A DNA stretch of 64,000 bases from Tenebrio molitor (Eukaryota > Arthropoda > Insecta > Coleoptera > Tenebrionidae), in NCBI RefSeq assembly GCF_963966145.1, contig NC_091048.1, positions 29,388,001 through 29,452,000 of the forward strand, read 5' to 3'. The translations under genes were made by a program, and so were the position numbers. Numbering within the stretch: position 1 is the first letter of the stretch; the number at the start of each line of letters is the position of its first letter. The notes below the pieces were generated by a model. That model was not told the origin of the DNA. It did not search any database and saw nothing but the letters and a program-made list of their open reading frames with translations. Below, one piece after another: positions 47,205 to 57,695 of the stretch.

Positions 47205-50200
47205 ATGAGTTCGTTTAAAAGAGACAAAAAAGAAGAAGAGGACGGTCTGTACACCACCCCCGAACCAAATTCCCACCTAACGAGTTGTTTCAGGGGGCGG
47301 CAACCCTTTCCAGAACATCGAGAAAACCACGGTCCTCCAGGAGGCGCGCGTCTTCAACGACACCACCGTGAATCCCAGAAAATGTACTCACATCCTCACC
47401 AAACTACTCTACCTTTTGAACCAGGTAAACCACAATCTGCCCCACACTTGCACTACCATGTTTTCACTCGTAGGGGGAACAACTGGGGGCCAAGGAAGCC
47501 ACCGACGCGTTTTTCGCGATGACGAAACTGTTCCAATCCCGTGACGTCATCCTGCGCAGGATGGTCTACTTGGGAATTAAAGAATTGAGTTCTATTGCTG
47601 ATGATGTAATTATTGTTACATCCAGCCTCACCAAAGACATGACTGGGAAAGAGGATTTGTACCGGGCCGCGGCAATTCGAGCCCTTTGCAGTATTACAGA
47701 CGCGACGATGCTCCAAACAATCGAACGCTACATGAAACAGGCGATTGTGGACAGAAATTCGGCTGTCAGTTCAGCGGCGCTTGTTAGCTCTTTGCACATG
47801 ACTAAACTAGCCCCAGATGTGGTCAAGCGCTGGGTGAATGAGGCCCAAGAGGCTGTCAATAGCGATAAGTAAGTAGAGAGTTGGCGAGGTAGGGTGACCG
47901 TCAGTCATGGTACCGGTAAAATGTATTGCTAGTTGCATAACGATGTAAACGTCATTTTTGGTAAAAAACAATACAAGATGGAGAAAAAGCAACTTTCGTG
48001 AGATTTTAGAAATGTATTTGAAACTTTTTGGCGAAAGTTACATCAAGTAGGCTAGTGTCAAGCTTAGTTCGGGGTAGAGGGCGCTGCAAATGACATTTAA
48101 ACCAACCTCAAAAAATATTTTAAAAAACGTTTTGTTTTAAGCATAATGGTCCAGTACCACGCCTTGGGGCTCTTATATCACATCCGCAAGACCGACCGCC
48201 TCGCCGTCACCAAACTGGTGGCGAAATTGACCAGAATATCGCTAAAGTCGCCGTACGCCGTCTGCATGTTGATCCGCATCACGGCCAAACTCCTGGAAGA
48301 GGAGGACTCGAGCAACGACTCCCCCCAGTTCGAGTTCATTGAGTCGTGCTTGCGGCACAAGTCCGAAATGGTGGTGTACGAAGCCGCTCACGCCATCGTC
48401 AATCTGAAGCGGACGACTAGTCGCGAGTTGGCCCCCGCGATCAGCGTGCTGCAGTTGTTCTGCGGCTCGCCGAAGCCGACGCTGAGATTCGCCGCCGTCA
48501 GGACTCTGAATCAGGTGGCGATCTCGCACCCGGCGGCCGTCACCGCGTGCAATCTCGATCTGGAGAATTTGATTACCGATTCGAATCGATCGATAGCGAC
48601 GCTGGCGATAACCACGCTGTTGAAGACGGGGGCGGAGTCGTCGGTGGATCGACTCATGAAGCAGATAGCGACGTTCGTGTCGGAGATCAGCGACGAGTTC
48701 AAGGTGGTGGTGGTGCAAGCGATCAGAGCTTTGGCGTTGAAGTTTCCTAGGAAACACAGCGTACTTATGAATTTCTTGTCGGCGATGTTGCGCGACGAAG
48801 GGGGGCTGGAGTACAAGGCGTCCATTGCCGACACCATAATCACTATAATTGAGGATAATCCGGAAGCGAAAGAGGCGGGGTTGGCACACCTGTGCGAGTT
48901 TATCGAAGATTGCGAACACACTTCGCTCGCCGTGAGGATTCTGCATCTTTTGGGAAAAGAAGGTCCAAGGACCAAGCAACCATCCAGGTGAGAAATCAAT
49001 TATTGAGATGTTCAGTCCGCGGTCCGCACGTACTGTTTCGATTAAATTTTGACATTTGACAATCCAGATGCATTCGTTTCATCTACAATCGGGTCATCTT
49101 GGAGAACCCCACGGTGCGAGCGGCGGCAGTCTCCGCCATGGCCCAGTTCGGGGCCACCTGCCCCGACCTCCTCGAGAACATCCAGGTCCTCCTGGCCCGT
49201 TGCCAGATGGACTCCGACGACGAAGTCCGCGACCGCGCCACCTACTACAGCAACATCTTGGGTCAACAAGACAAGAGTCTGTACAACAGCTACATCTTGG
49301 AAACTCTGCAAGTGTCGATACCTTCACTGGAGCGCTCCCTCAAAGAGTACGCCCAGAACCCGAACGAGCTGCCGTTCGACATGAAGTCGGTCCCCATCGC
49401 CACGATCCCCACGCGCGAAGAGACCGAACTCGACAAGCACAAGTCCGAAGGAATGATCATCTCGAACGGACCGACCAAGCCCGCGACGGTCTCCCGCGAG
49501 GAGAACTTCGCCGAGAAGTTGAGCGCCATCCCGGGGATCGCCGAGTTGGGGCCGCTGTTCAAGAGTTCGGACGTTGTGGAGCTCACCGAGTCGGAAACCG
49601 AATACTTCGTCAGGTGCATCAAGCACTGCTTCACGAACCACGTCGTTCTGCAGTTTGACTGTTTGAACACGCTCAGCGACCAGTTGTTGGAGGACGTGAG
49701 GGTGCAGCTGGACCCGAGCGAGGGGTACTCGATCGTGACTGCGATCCCTTGCCCTAAGCTGCCGTACAACGAGACGGGGTCGACCTACGTCGTCTTGAAG
49801 TTCCCCAGTAACGACCTGCCGAACAGCGTGGGGACCTTCGGGGCCGTGTTGAAGTTTATTGTGAAGGATTGCGACCCCAACACCGGGCTTCCGGACACGG
49901 ACGAAGGTAATACCGGAAACGCTGTGGCGGTTCGATACTCGGGCTGTTTGCAGGGTACGACGACGAGTACATGCTGGAAGATTTGGAAGTCACGCTCGGC
50001 GATCAAATCCAGAAGATCAACAAAATGAACTGGGCCGCGGCTTGGGATGAAGCTGCCGCGACTTGCGTGGAAATGGAAGATACTTACTCTTTGAGCTCGA
50101 TGAATACGCTCGAGGAAGCTGTCAAGAATATTGTGCAGTTTTTGGGACTGCAACCTGCCGAGCGGTCCGACAAAGTCCCAGAAGGAAAGAGCACCCACAC

Positions 50201-50403
50201 CCTCCTACTAGCCGGTAAGTCCTTTCTCCGATGGTCTGAATCTCCACGAAATCGATCTCGTTCGTGTTTTAGGCATGTTCAGAGGCGGAATTGACATACT
50301 CGTGAGGGCTAAGTTGGCTCTGTCAGACGGAGTGACCATGCAGTTGACGGTGCGGTCAACAGATGGCGACGTTGCCGAATTAATAACGTCGACAGTAGGC
50401 TAG
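47205..50403 (+). CDS. gammaCOP: Coatomer subunit gamma (gamma-COP)
   Basis: Seven exons, 47205-47244, 47294-47424, 47474-47868, 48142-48987, 49068-49906, 49954-50214 and 50273-50403, join in frame to 880 residues, close to the usual ~870-880. The start has the family segment NPFQNIEKTTVLQEARVFN. Conserved VIIVTSSLTKDMTGKEDLYR and RYMKQAIVD follow, then a long alpha-solenoid of HEAT/ARM repeats to about residue 550, and a C-terminal appendage domain (SEGYSIVTAIPCPKLP, VKNIVQFLGLQP, HTLLLAG). Gamma-COP is part of the COPI coat that buds retrograde vesicles from the Golgi, where it binds Arf1 and dilysine cargo. The first intron uses the unusual donor GTCTGT, but the phase and the GGGNPFQ junction support it. 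The gene is tail to tail with GAS41. Confidence 0.97.
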
Positions 50404-50428
50404 ACCATTTGTTATGATAATTCAAAAA

Positions 50429-50448
50429 TTTATTATTTACTAAATAAA
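50429..50448. terminator. Back-to-back polyadenylation signals of gamma-COP and GAS41
   Basis: Plus-strand AATAAA at 50443-50448 and minus-strand AATAAA (TTTATT at 50429-50434) lie within 20 bp of each other, between stop codons only 72 bp apart. The two mature transcripts are therefore expected to overlap at their 3' ends. Confidence 0.6.
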
Positions 50449-50475
50449 TATCTTATAAAATTATAAAAATCGCTC

Positions 50476-51442
50476 TTATACGACATATTGGTTGTCCTGG
50501 AGTTTCGCGATCTCCTCTTTGAACTGCGAAATCGTCTCTTTGGCCAACTTGAGGCGATTTTTCAACACCGCAATTTCCATTTTCACCTTTTGCTTGGCAT
50601 CCGTGATGGTTTTCAGCGTCTTTTCCTTCTTCTCTTCAACTGGGGAACACACGTGTATTTACGTGACAAAAGAAAAACTTGACATGCGCATTTACCGGAA
50701 CCGACACGGCAAATATCAAAGTCACGTGATTCGATCTGTTGACGTTTACCGTGACAAGCTCGACGTGCAGCTCTACCAAACGTCAAAGTCACGTGACATT
50801 TGCTGTAAAAAAAAACACTTACAATTTGTGTTGTGTTCCCACCGCGCCAAGGTCAGTTGTTTGGTGTTTGTGAGTAAATGGTGCATCAGTTGCGTCGGGT
50901 CCTGGAAGACAATTTCATCGTAACTTTCGGAAAGCAAGCCTTTGCCTTGCTCCATGCCAATGTCCATTGTGCCCCCAGAATGGAAAAGCTTCAAAATATG
51001 ATACATTGTTACCTAAAAGTTGAAAATAAACAAAATTTAAATGATTGATGGAGAGTAGTTACAGGTCGTTCGTTTGGGTCGTGAAAGTGTATTTTAATGA
51101 CGATTTCGAACTCGCCCCAACCAGTTTCGCTGATTTCGTACGGCGGCTTCACAACAATGCGGTTCTGATTGGCGTAACTTTCGTGTAATTTGAAGTGGAC
51201 CTTTTTGACGTAACAGGAGATGTCTTCGTTGTTGTAGGGCTTGACGTACACTGTCCATTGATGTGTGTGGCCGTCCTCTTCGCGTTTCTTACCGAAATAT
51301 CGAGCGATGTTGCCGTAAACAATCGGTTTGACAATACACACTCCCTACAAGAATTGACTATTATATTCACTCACGATCGTTCGAAAACTTTTACTTTCAA
51401 TCTTCCGCCCGAATCGGGCCCAAAATCCGTCGGTAAACTCAT
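50476..51442 (-). CDS. Gas41: GAS41 / YEATS4, YEATS-domain chromatin reader
   Basis: Four exons on the minus strand, 51442-51395, 51344-51063, 51012-50823 and 50639-50476, join in frame to 227 residues, the same as human YEATS4. The start MSLPTDFGPDSGGR differs slightly from the usual FKRMAEFGPDSGGR. The YEATS domain follows: VKPIVYGNIARYFGKKREED, HTHQWTVYVKP, VHFKLHESY and PPYEISETGWGEFEI, the last holding aromatic residues that line the acyl-lysine pocket. A C-terminal coiled coil at about residues 172-227 mediates assembly. The protein is a subunit of the Tip60/SRCAP-type complexes that deposit H2A.Z and reads acetylated histone H3. It is convergent with gamma-COP and divergent from TMEM201. 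Confidence 0.97.
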
Positions 51443-51814
51443 ACTTTTTTGCGTCCGTCTTGTTACATTATCAACCTAAACATTGAGGTTAAGTTTACAT
51501 AAATGACATAAATAGTCAAACAGGGCTACCTACCGTCATCGTGCCTATTCAAATAAATGAGAACTATTACATTTATTGCGGCTGCAAAAACAGCTTTGTT
51601 TCTTTGCTAAAATGATCGAATTAATCGGATGATTTAGAAGATATGCGAATTAATCGAGGCGGATTGATTTTAAAAAATTGTTGTGATATCGTTTTTTGTA
51701 ATTTTTTGTTGGTAGGTTGGTAGCGGTCAACGGCCGGAGTTGAGGTTATGTCCGGAAACCGCCAAGGTAGCGAGCGGGTGGTTGTTGGGCCAGTTTGGGC
51801 ATATCTGTGCGTTC
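51443..51814. promoter_or_regulatory. Divergent promoter region between GAS41 and TMEM201
   Basis: 372 bp separate the start codons of the two divergent genes. It contains TGAGGTTATGTCCGG at 51741-51755 and AACATTGAGGTTAAG near 51480. The GAGGTTA word recurs near several genes and repeats in this window. No TATA box was recognised. Confidence 0.55.
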
Positions 51815-53856
51815 ATGATGTTGCCTTTAGTTCCGATTTTGGCGACCGTTTTACCGATAACAGCCATAACTTTTGTCATTGCAGTTTTCATCGCAACCCT
51901 ATACCTTAGAATCAGGTGAGTGTGCATGTACCGGCAGCATGACCCCAATACCGGGCGAATTATCGTTGCAGACGTAAATTTCCAATTAGTGTAAATTGTT
52001 GGTTTTGTAATTCGTGGACTAAAGTACCTTACGATGACCGAAACAGCTTCGACTGTCCGCACTGCTCGCAATACAACGGTTTCGCGAAGGTTTGTACTGA
52101 TACGAGTGATAATTCCGTCTCGACAAATTTGAATTTATCGCTTCAGGACGGCGGTTACAACAAAATCATCCCGGAGCAACACGACGAGTTGATGAACAAA
52201 TCGACGCGGATGAAGACAAAAAAAACCGTCTCGAACGGCTTGTGCGTGCTCTGCAACAACAACCAACAACTGAAAATCTTCCAACTGGCTAATTTCGTGC
52301 CGTTGGTCGAGGAGAATTACGACGTAGAAATCGAACATTTCCAGTAGGTATTTTTTGTGAAAAAAACAACATTTTAGTAACGGTCGAATTTAAGGAAACA
52401 GCTGGAAAAGGCCTACAAATTGTGTAGAAAATGCGACAGAGTCTTGAAAAAAACGATTGACACGCAAAACGCGTGGATATTCGGAAATCGCATAAAGAAT
52501 CTATGCAGCAACAGCATTCCCAAACTTACAAATCTGCTAAAAAAAGAGACGGGGCTGTCGTTTTTGTCCAAACTGGACGGGTTTTTGTCAGTTTTGTTTG
52601 TTCTGTTTGTTGTTTTTGTGACACTGTTTAGTAATAAGCTTTTTACAAAAACTTTGTCGGCGTACGTGCCGACGGCCTATCACTCAATTTACAAGAGCGT
52701 CATATCCGCGGCCAACACTTCGAGAACGATTGAGATGAGTGTGGGGCCTTATTTTGTCAAAAGTGTGAAAATCGAGCCTCATTTCGCGACATGCGCGGCG
52801 GGACTCACTTTCCAAGTGTGCAGAATCGCGTGGAGGCGGTACGCGACCGCCACCAAAGTGAACCAACTGCTGTGCTGGATAATTCTGATTTTGACCGCTT
52901 GGGTCCGCTCCAGTCGGCACTACGCGCTCTTCATGCTGCTGATCCAGGTGAGCCAATCGATAGATTCGAACGTGTCTGATTTCCCCTTTTAGGCTTTCTG
53001 CGGGATCTACCTGCTCTGCACGGCGTTCAGTCGAGACGAGGTCACACTCCAAAAACACAGCGGGAAGTCGATGCGAAAGTTTGTGAAGCACTTGGAGTAC
53101 ACCTGCAGCGACGTCAGCGACGCCACCGACTTCGAAAACGTGTCCAGTTCGTCGAAAAACTGCGGCACGTCGTCCAACTCTTCCGATTACCTCAACAAGT
53201 CGGTCTACTCCACCCTAGATGTGCCTCCCCAGAATCACTCCGGTAACTCGAGCTTCATGTCTGCCAAAAGCGCCGCCCCCAACTGGGACTCCGACCTCAA
53301 CCGCAGCCTGAACAACCTCAGTCTGGGGTTCAAGTCGCCGAGGGGCGCCTCGTCGCTGGCGTCGTTCGCCGTGCGGCGCCCCAAGCGGGTGCTGTCGCCC
53401 CCCAAGTTCCAGACCGTCAATTCGTGGGTCGCCGGCGGGTTCTGGAGGGAGGGCGACGGCGTCGTGGCGCCTTTCGCCCAGCGGTCCGACCTGAGCCGGT
53501 CGTCCAGCGAGAGCTCGGGATTCGGCTCGCAACACAACGACTTCCAAGCGGGGCCCGCGAAGGGGTACGTCCCGGAGTTCGACAAGACTTCGATGAATTC
53601 CGAGCTGTCGCGACTTAGCCCCGGCTTGTACTCGGAGGCGCGCCGGGGCACCCCCGATTTGCGCAACACCTTTTATCCCAACTTGCAGCACAACAACATG
53701 CTGCTCATCCCGCGGGACAGGTTCGCGGGGACCCCCGGCCTGATCAGGTACAACGAGCCCTACCAGAGGAAGGGCACGTTCGAGAACTGGTCCGATCGGA
53801 TCAACGCGCAAGCGACTCAGAGCTTCAGGGATTTGAGCCTGCGCACGACTAACTGA
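51815..53856 (+). CDS. TMEM201 / Samp1 / NET5, inner nuclear membrane protein
   Basis: Five exons, 51815-51915, 51972-52089, 52147-52343, 52395-52947 and 52993-53856, join in frame to 610 residues. A first membrane helix at about residues 4-32 precedes the Ima1 N-terminal zinc-binding domain: CxxC at C43/C46 (CWFC), then CPHC at C62/C65 in the signature VPYDDRNSFDCPHCSQYNGF, with further CVLC and CRKC pairs. Hydrophobic segments around 205-230 and 290-345 are probable membrane helices, and a long serine-rich tail follows. In other animals this protein sits in the inner nuclear membrane and links the LINC complex and lamina during nuclear movement. The final vertebrate C-terminal helix is not seen. 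ATGs at 51815 and 51818 are equivalent starts. Confidence 0.94.
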
Positions 53857-54225
53857 TTTTTCCGATGAGACTTTTAATTTTGTGATTTTTATTGTTTAGT
53901 CGAACGAGCTGCCAGTTTTATGAGTGTGCAGTCTGTTATTTTTTTAGTTGTTGCCTCTAGTGATAAGGACCACTTTAGACTTAAGATTTAAACGAAAAAA
54001 TCAAAAATGGCGCGACTTTTTATTTTTATTTTTTTATTTCACGCTGGATGATCACTGCCAATACAGCAACTCAAGTCTACCTCGTTAAATTTTTGATTTT
54101 TTTTACTCAGTCTTGAAGCCGATTCGAATTTGCCGCCGCAACTGCGCAGATTTGCGCGCACTCTAGCGGGAACTTTGAATCCTTTCAGCAGTTTATAAGA
54201 AAAGTAATAAATTTCATGTGAAACT
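53857..54225. other. Convergent 3' flanks of TMEM201 and CFAP107-like gene 1
   Basis: AT-rich sequence between the TMEM201 stop and the opposite-strand stop. No gene was recognised. Plain AATAAA is absent near the TMEM201 stop. Confidence 0.4.
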
Positions 54226-55080
54226 TTACTGTGTATTTACGTTACAAGTACATTTCGGGGGGGTCTCGGGAACGCACTCCCACGTGATGGGGTTCCAAGT
54301 GATGGGTCTGGGCACCTGGACCAAATCATACGCCGGAGTGACATTGTACATGAGCGAGTCTCGCAGTTTCAAAGTAAGACTTTGCGCGTTGGCGTTATGC
54401 ATCAGCGAAGAATTCGCCCTGAAATGACAATTCTGTAGCGCAAGGACACCGAGACCTTCCTAGCTTTACGCCGGAATCGCGAATCTCTTAACCGTGTAGT
54501 CTTTGGTGTCGGGCGCCACGAACGTGTCGTTGTAATGAGTGGAGTAGTTCCTGCGCGGCTCCTGTATTTCACACCCCCACTGTTCCTTCTTGTAGTCCAG
54601 CAAGCCGTACTTGGTCAAGTTCCCCTTGCGTCAAAATTCAGTAAACAGTCGACAAGACCAGACACTACTCACGAAAGGGTAAATGTATTCTTCAGTGGGC
54701 TGGCGAATTTCCATTCTGAAATTGAGAACCCTGGGTATGCAGCTTGGGAAACACTTGGGGAAGTGATTGTAGGACAAGTCGTAGGTGCTCGCGAAATTTT
54801 CGAAATAGTTGGGCAATTCGTTGCGACCGACCTGCGAGACGAAGTTGCTCTCCTGAAAGATAGAGTTTGGGTTTGGTGTCAGGGAAGAAGCGGGAGAATA
54901 CTTCTGCGTCCAGTTTTTGGTCCCACTTCACAGCCGGATCGATTCGTGAAAAAGGTTTGGGGCCGTAGCTGTCGGTGTAAGTGGTGGAAATGGTGTGCCC
55001 CTCCATTTGTACGGTGGATGTGCTGGCCCGCTCATTCACCCAAGGTCCGTTCAGTACTTTGTTAGAGTAATAGGTACATG
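54226..55080 (-). CDS. CFAP107: CFAP107-like protein, gene 1 (fullest copy)
   Basis: At least four exons on the minus strand, about 55080-54902, 54852-54673, 54624-54470 and 54418-54226, join in frame. The family pattern is visible: an N-terminal YSNKVLNGPWVNERAS (human CFAP107 has YSTKVLTGNWMEER), a middle STYDLSYNHFP, a GNLTKYGLLDYKKEQWG segment, STHYNDTFVAPDTKDYTVKRF, and a C-terminal RPITWNPITWECVP. CFAP107 is a microtubule inner protein of ciliary and sperm doublets, so a sperm-tail role is likely. There is no ATG where the two paralogs start (the codon before YSNK is TAC), so the first exon or the start is unresolved. The third exon has a poor pyrimidine tract. Confidence 0.75.
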
Positions 55081-55179
55081 TGTGGAAAATGATTCGAAAA
55101 TTTGGAAGACGCGTCACGTTCTACGTACTTAGTATTTGATTCTTTGAGTCATTTCACAATGAAAAGAAAATGAACAAAC

Positions 55180-55888
55180 ATTGTTGTCAAAACGTTCAAA
55201 CTATCAGTTTTGACAAGACATTTAAGGTACTTGTATGGATTTTGAGTGGTGTGGTGGGTGCACCTTGCTCCATTTGATCAGGACTGGTTTCCCAATAAAC
55301 TTTTTATTTCGGGTTTGCTAGTTCGTAGGGCGCGTTCATCAGCTCAAGATCCTATCAGTAGGTACTTACTCGATTTGAGATCTGTTGGGCCTCTAAAAAT
55401 AAATCTTAAACTTGGAGAATGTACTCGATACAGGTCGCACAACGTAACTTGAGATGCTCAGATAGAATGAGAAATCCGAGTTACAAGAAAATCTTCCAAC
55501 GGCTTCGTTTACAGATGAAAAAAACACCATTATTCAAAAGAATATTGTGTTATATATTTTATTATTACACTTAGAAGCAAAGGTAAAATTAGACATGGAT
55601 AACTGCATTGTGGCTTCTTTCCTACGTTTTGTACTTTTCAAGATTTTGTGCATTTGCTTGCACTCCCACATGACTGGATAAAATGTAGTGCTTTTTTTAT
55701 GTAGGTACCATTAATTCCGTAGTTAGCTTGGTTGTTATAAGCATGCATATTTATGTATATTTACGGTTGCATCAAATCAAGATTTGGAAAATTAATTTCT
55801 TCCTCTTCACTTGCTTTTACTCTAAACTAAATAAGTTAAAATCGGCGATCCTTCATTCCTGCGAATGTTTTACCATTAATACCGTAGT
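55180..55888. repeat. Tandemly duplicated flank, copy A (contains the unoccupied Merlin site)
   Basis: The sequence from about 55180, with AAAACGTTCAAACTATCAGTTTTGACAAG, closely matches 56545 onward, and 55545-55830 matches 57355-57501 plus 63122-63290. At about 55690 it reads TGTAGTGCTTTTTTTATG without interruption, where copy B carries the Merlin transposon flanked by TGCTTTTT on both sides. The block is the 3' flank of CFAP107-like gene 2. Confidence 0.85.
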
Positions 55889-56251
55889 TTAATTATTATG
55901 TTTTGAGTATCTTTTAAATGCGTAATCGGCTGCTTCAGGTGCTTTAAAATCCTGTTTATAAGCAGATCCAGAAACTTGACGACGAGGTTTTTTGTCAAGA
56001 TCGCATTCTTCCATTTTATCATCCACAACCCCAGATTTTGTTATGGGAACGTCTTTTTGTAAAGATACAACTTTTTTTGGTTCCATTTTCTTCAGCTTAT
56101 CGTCCACGGGAATTTCAGGGAATGATTTAAAATTACCCACTTCTGGATACAAAACAGAAGGAATCTCGGCTGGCACCGCTTGCACTGTTGGCGCTAGTGT
56201 ATTTTCACGGTCAGCAGACCAATTTCCAATCAGTGTTTTGTTTGAATACAT
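55889..56251 (-). CDS. CFAP107-like paralog, gene 2 (internally deleted)
   Basis: One frame of 120 residues starting MYSNKTLIGNWSADRE. A TTCCAG acceptor lies 12 bases before the ATG, with a matching donor (AATAG|GTATGT) about 50 bp upstream, so there is an untranslated first exon. It keeps the family N-terminus and the C-terminal SAYKQDFKAPEAADYAFKRY, but lacks the STYDLSYN middle and the intron that copy 3 has. KDVP is joined directly to ITKSG, an in-frame loss of about 190 bp that also removed the splice sites. It stops where gene 1 still has one more exon. It may be a functional short paralog or an early pseudogene. Confidence 0.7.
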   Translation of the reverse strand: MYSNKTLIGNWSADRENTLAPTVQAVPAEIPSVLYPEVGNFKSFPEIPVDDKLKKMEPKKVVSLQKDVPITKSGVVDDKMEECDLDKKPRRQVSGSAYKQDFKAPEAADYAFKRYSKHNN

Positions 56252-56534
56252 CTTTGTCGGTTTCTGGAATGCAAAATTGGTGGAAAATACAATCAGCGAC
56301 AACACATACCTATTGCGTATTAAACTCTCGAGAATCACGTGATCCACTGCGCAGTGCGCACCAGTAAAAAACAAACTTTGACAATTTGACAACTACTACA
56401 CGAGAGTTATGGATTGTGGGTGTGGATTACGCTCGCTGCGCAAACGCATTGATCCACATTAATCCGCGTAATAAAATAAATTTGAGATATCTTGATTTAG
56501 CCATTTCAAATCAAGAAGAAATTTTACTAACATT

Positions 56535-57501
56535 ACTGTTGTTAAAACGTTCAAACTACCAGTTTTGACAAGAAATTTGAAGGTACTTATATGATTTTGA
56601 GTGGTATGGTTGGTGCACCTTGAAAATGTGACAGTTTCTCAACTTTTAAACCTATTTAAAAATACATTATTTCTATCACACGAATTTAAAATACAGTATC
56701 AAAATAGGGCAAGGTTGCTCCTTTGGTACCATTCACTCTTTATTATCTTCTTTGGTGACCGGATTTCAAGAACTTCTCTCCAACAAGCAACAACTAACAA
56801 CTGTGGACAGACCAAAATCACTTTGTTTTTTTCTTTTATTTTGGAAGATTTTTGAAACTGTATAAACCAATTTGTCCCATTTCGTTCTAATACGTCATGG
56901 TAGGTAGAATAAGCCGTTAACTATCTAATTTAGTACGTGCCTAATGACGAGTCTTATCTACAAAGGATGTACGAATCGTTTAAACTAATAACCAGTGGTA
57001 TCAAGAGCTCAAAATTACCATCGACAGCTCAATGGGGTCGTTGAAGAGAATTATTTTGGTTATATCTCCACTCTTTACGTTCTTGTTCCAAAAGATGAAA
57101 TTACGTGATGTTACTCTTAAATTGTCATCAACACTGTTAAACTCTAATGGAATGGGTCAAAATGGGTTCGTGGTAATCTTAAACTTGGAGAATGTATTAG
57201 ATTACGTAAGTCGTACAGAATTCTGCGCTTGACTCAGAGAACAAAGACAAAATTAAAACTTAAAAAATATTGAGAGCCGACTATATTATCCATTGACAAA
57301 AAAGTTCGAAAATTGACTCATATGGATCACGAAAAAAAAAACCATTCACAAACATATTGTATTATATATTTTATTATTACACTTAAAAGCAAAGGTAAAA
57401 TTAGACTTGAATAACTGCACTGTGACTTCTTTCCTATGTTTTGCACATTTCAAGATTTTGTGCATTTGCTTACACTCCCTGGGTAAAATGTAATGCTTTT
57501 T
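56535..57501. repeat. Tandemly duplicated flank, copy B left part
   Basis: This matches copy A in blocks: 56545-56625 to 55190-55265, 57165-57200 to about 55405-55440, and 57340-57501 to 55530-55695. Unmatched sequence between shows later insertions or deletions. The match breaks exactly at the Merlin left end and resumes after its right end. Nothing coding was recognised here. Confidence 0.75.
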
Positions 57502-57695
57502 GGTAATCTTGCATTTTACGGTGGCAAATGTGCGCACGCGTAAAACGTCAGCTGTACGGCGAAAATTTGTGGCATTGTTGTCAGTTCTCTTGTCAACAAC
57601 TCAGTTAGTTGGTTCGGTTAGCTCTACACATACGATATAGTACTGAGCTGTTCCTCTTAGTGATCTTTACGTACTTTATTTAATATTAAGTAAAC

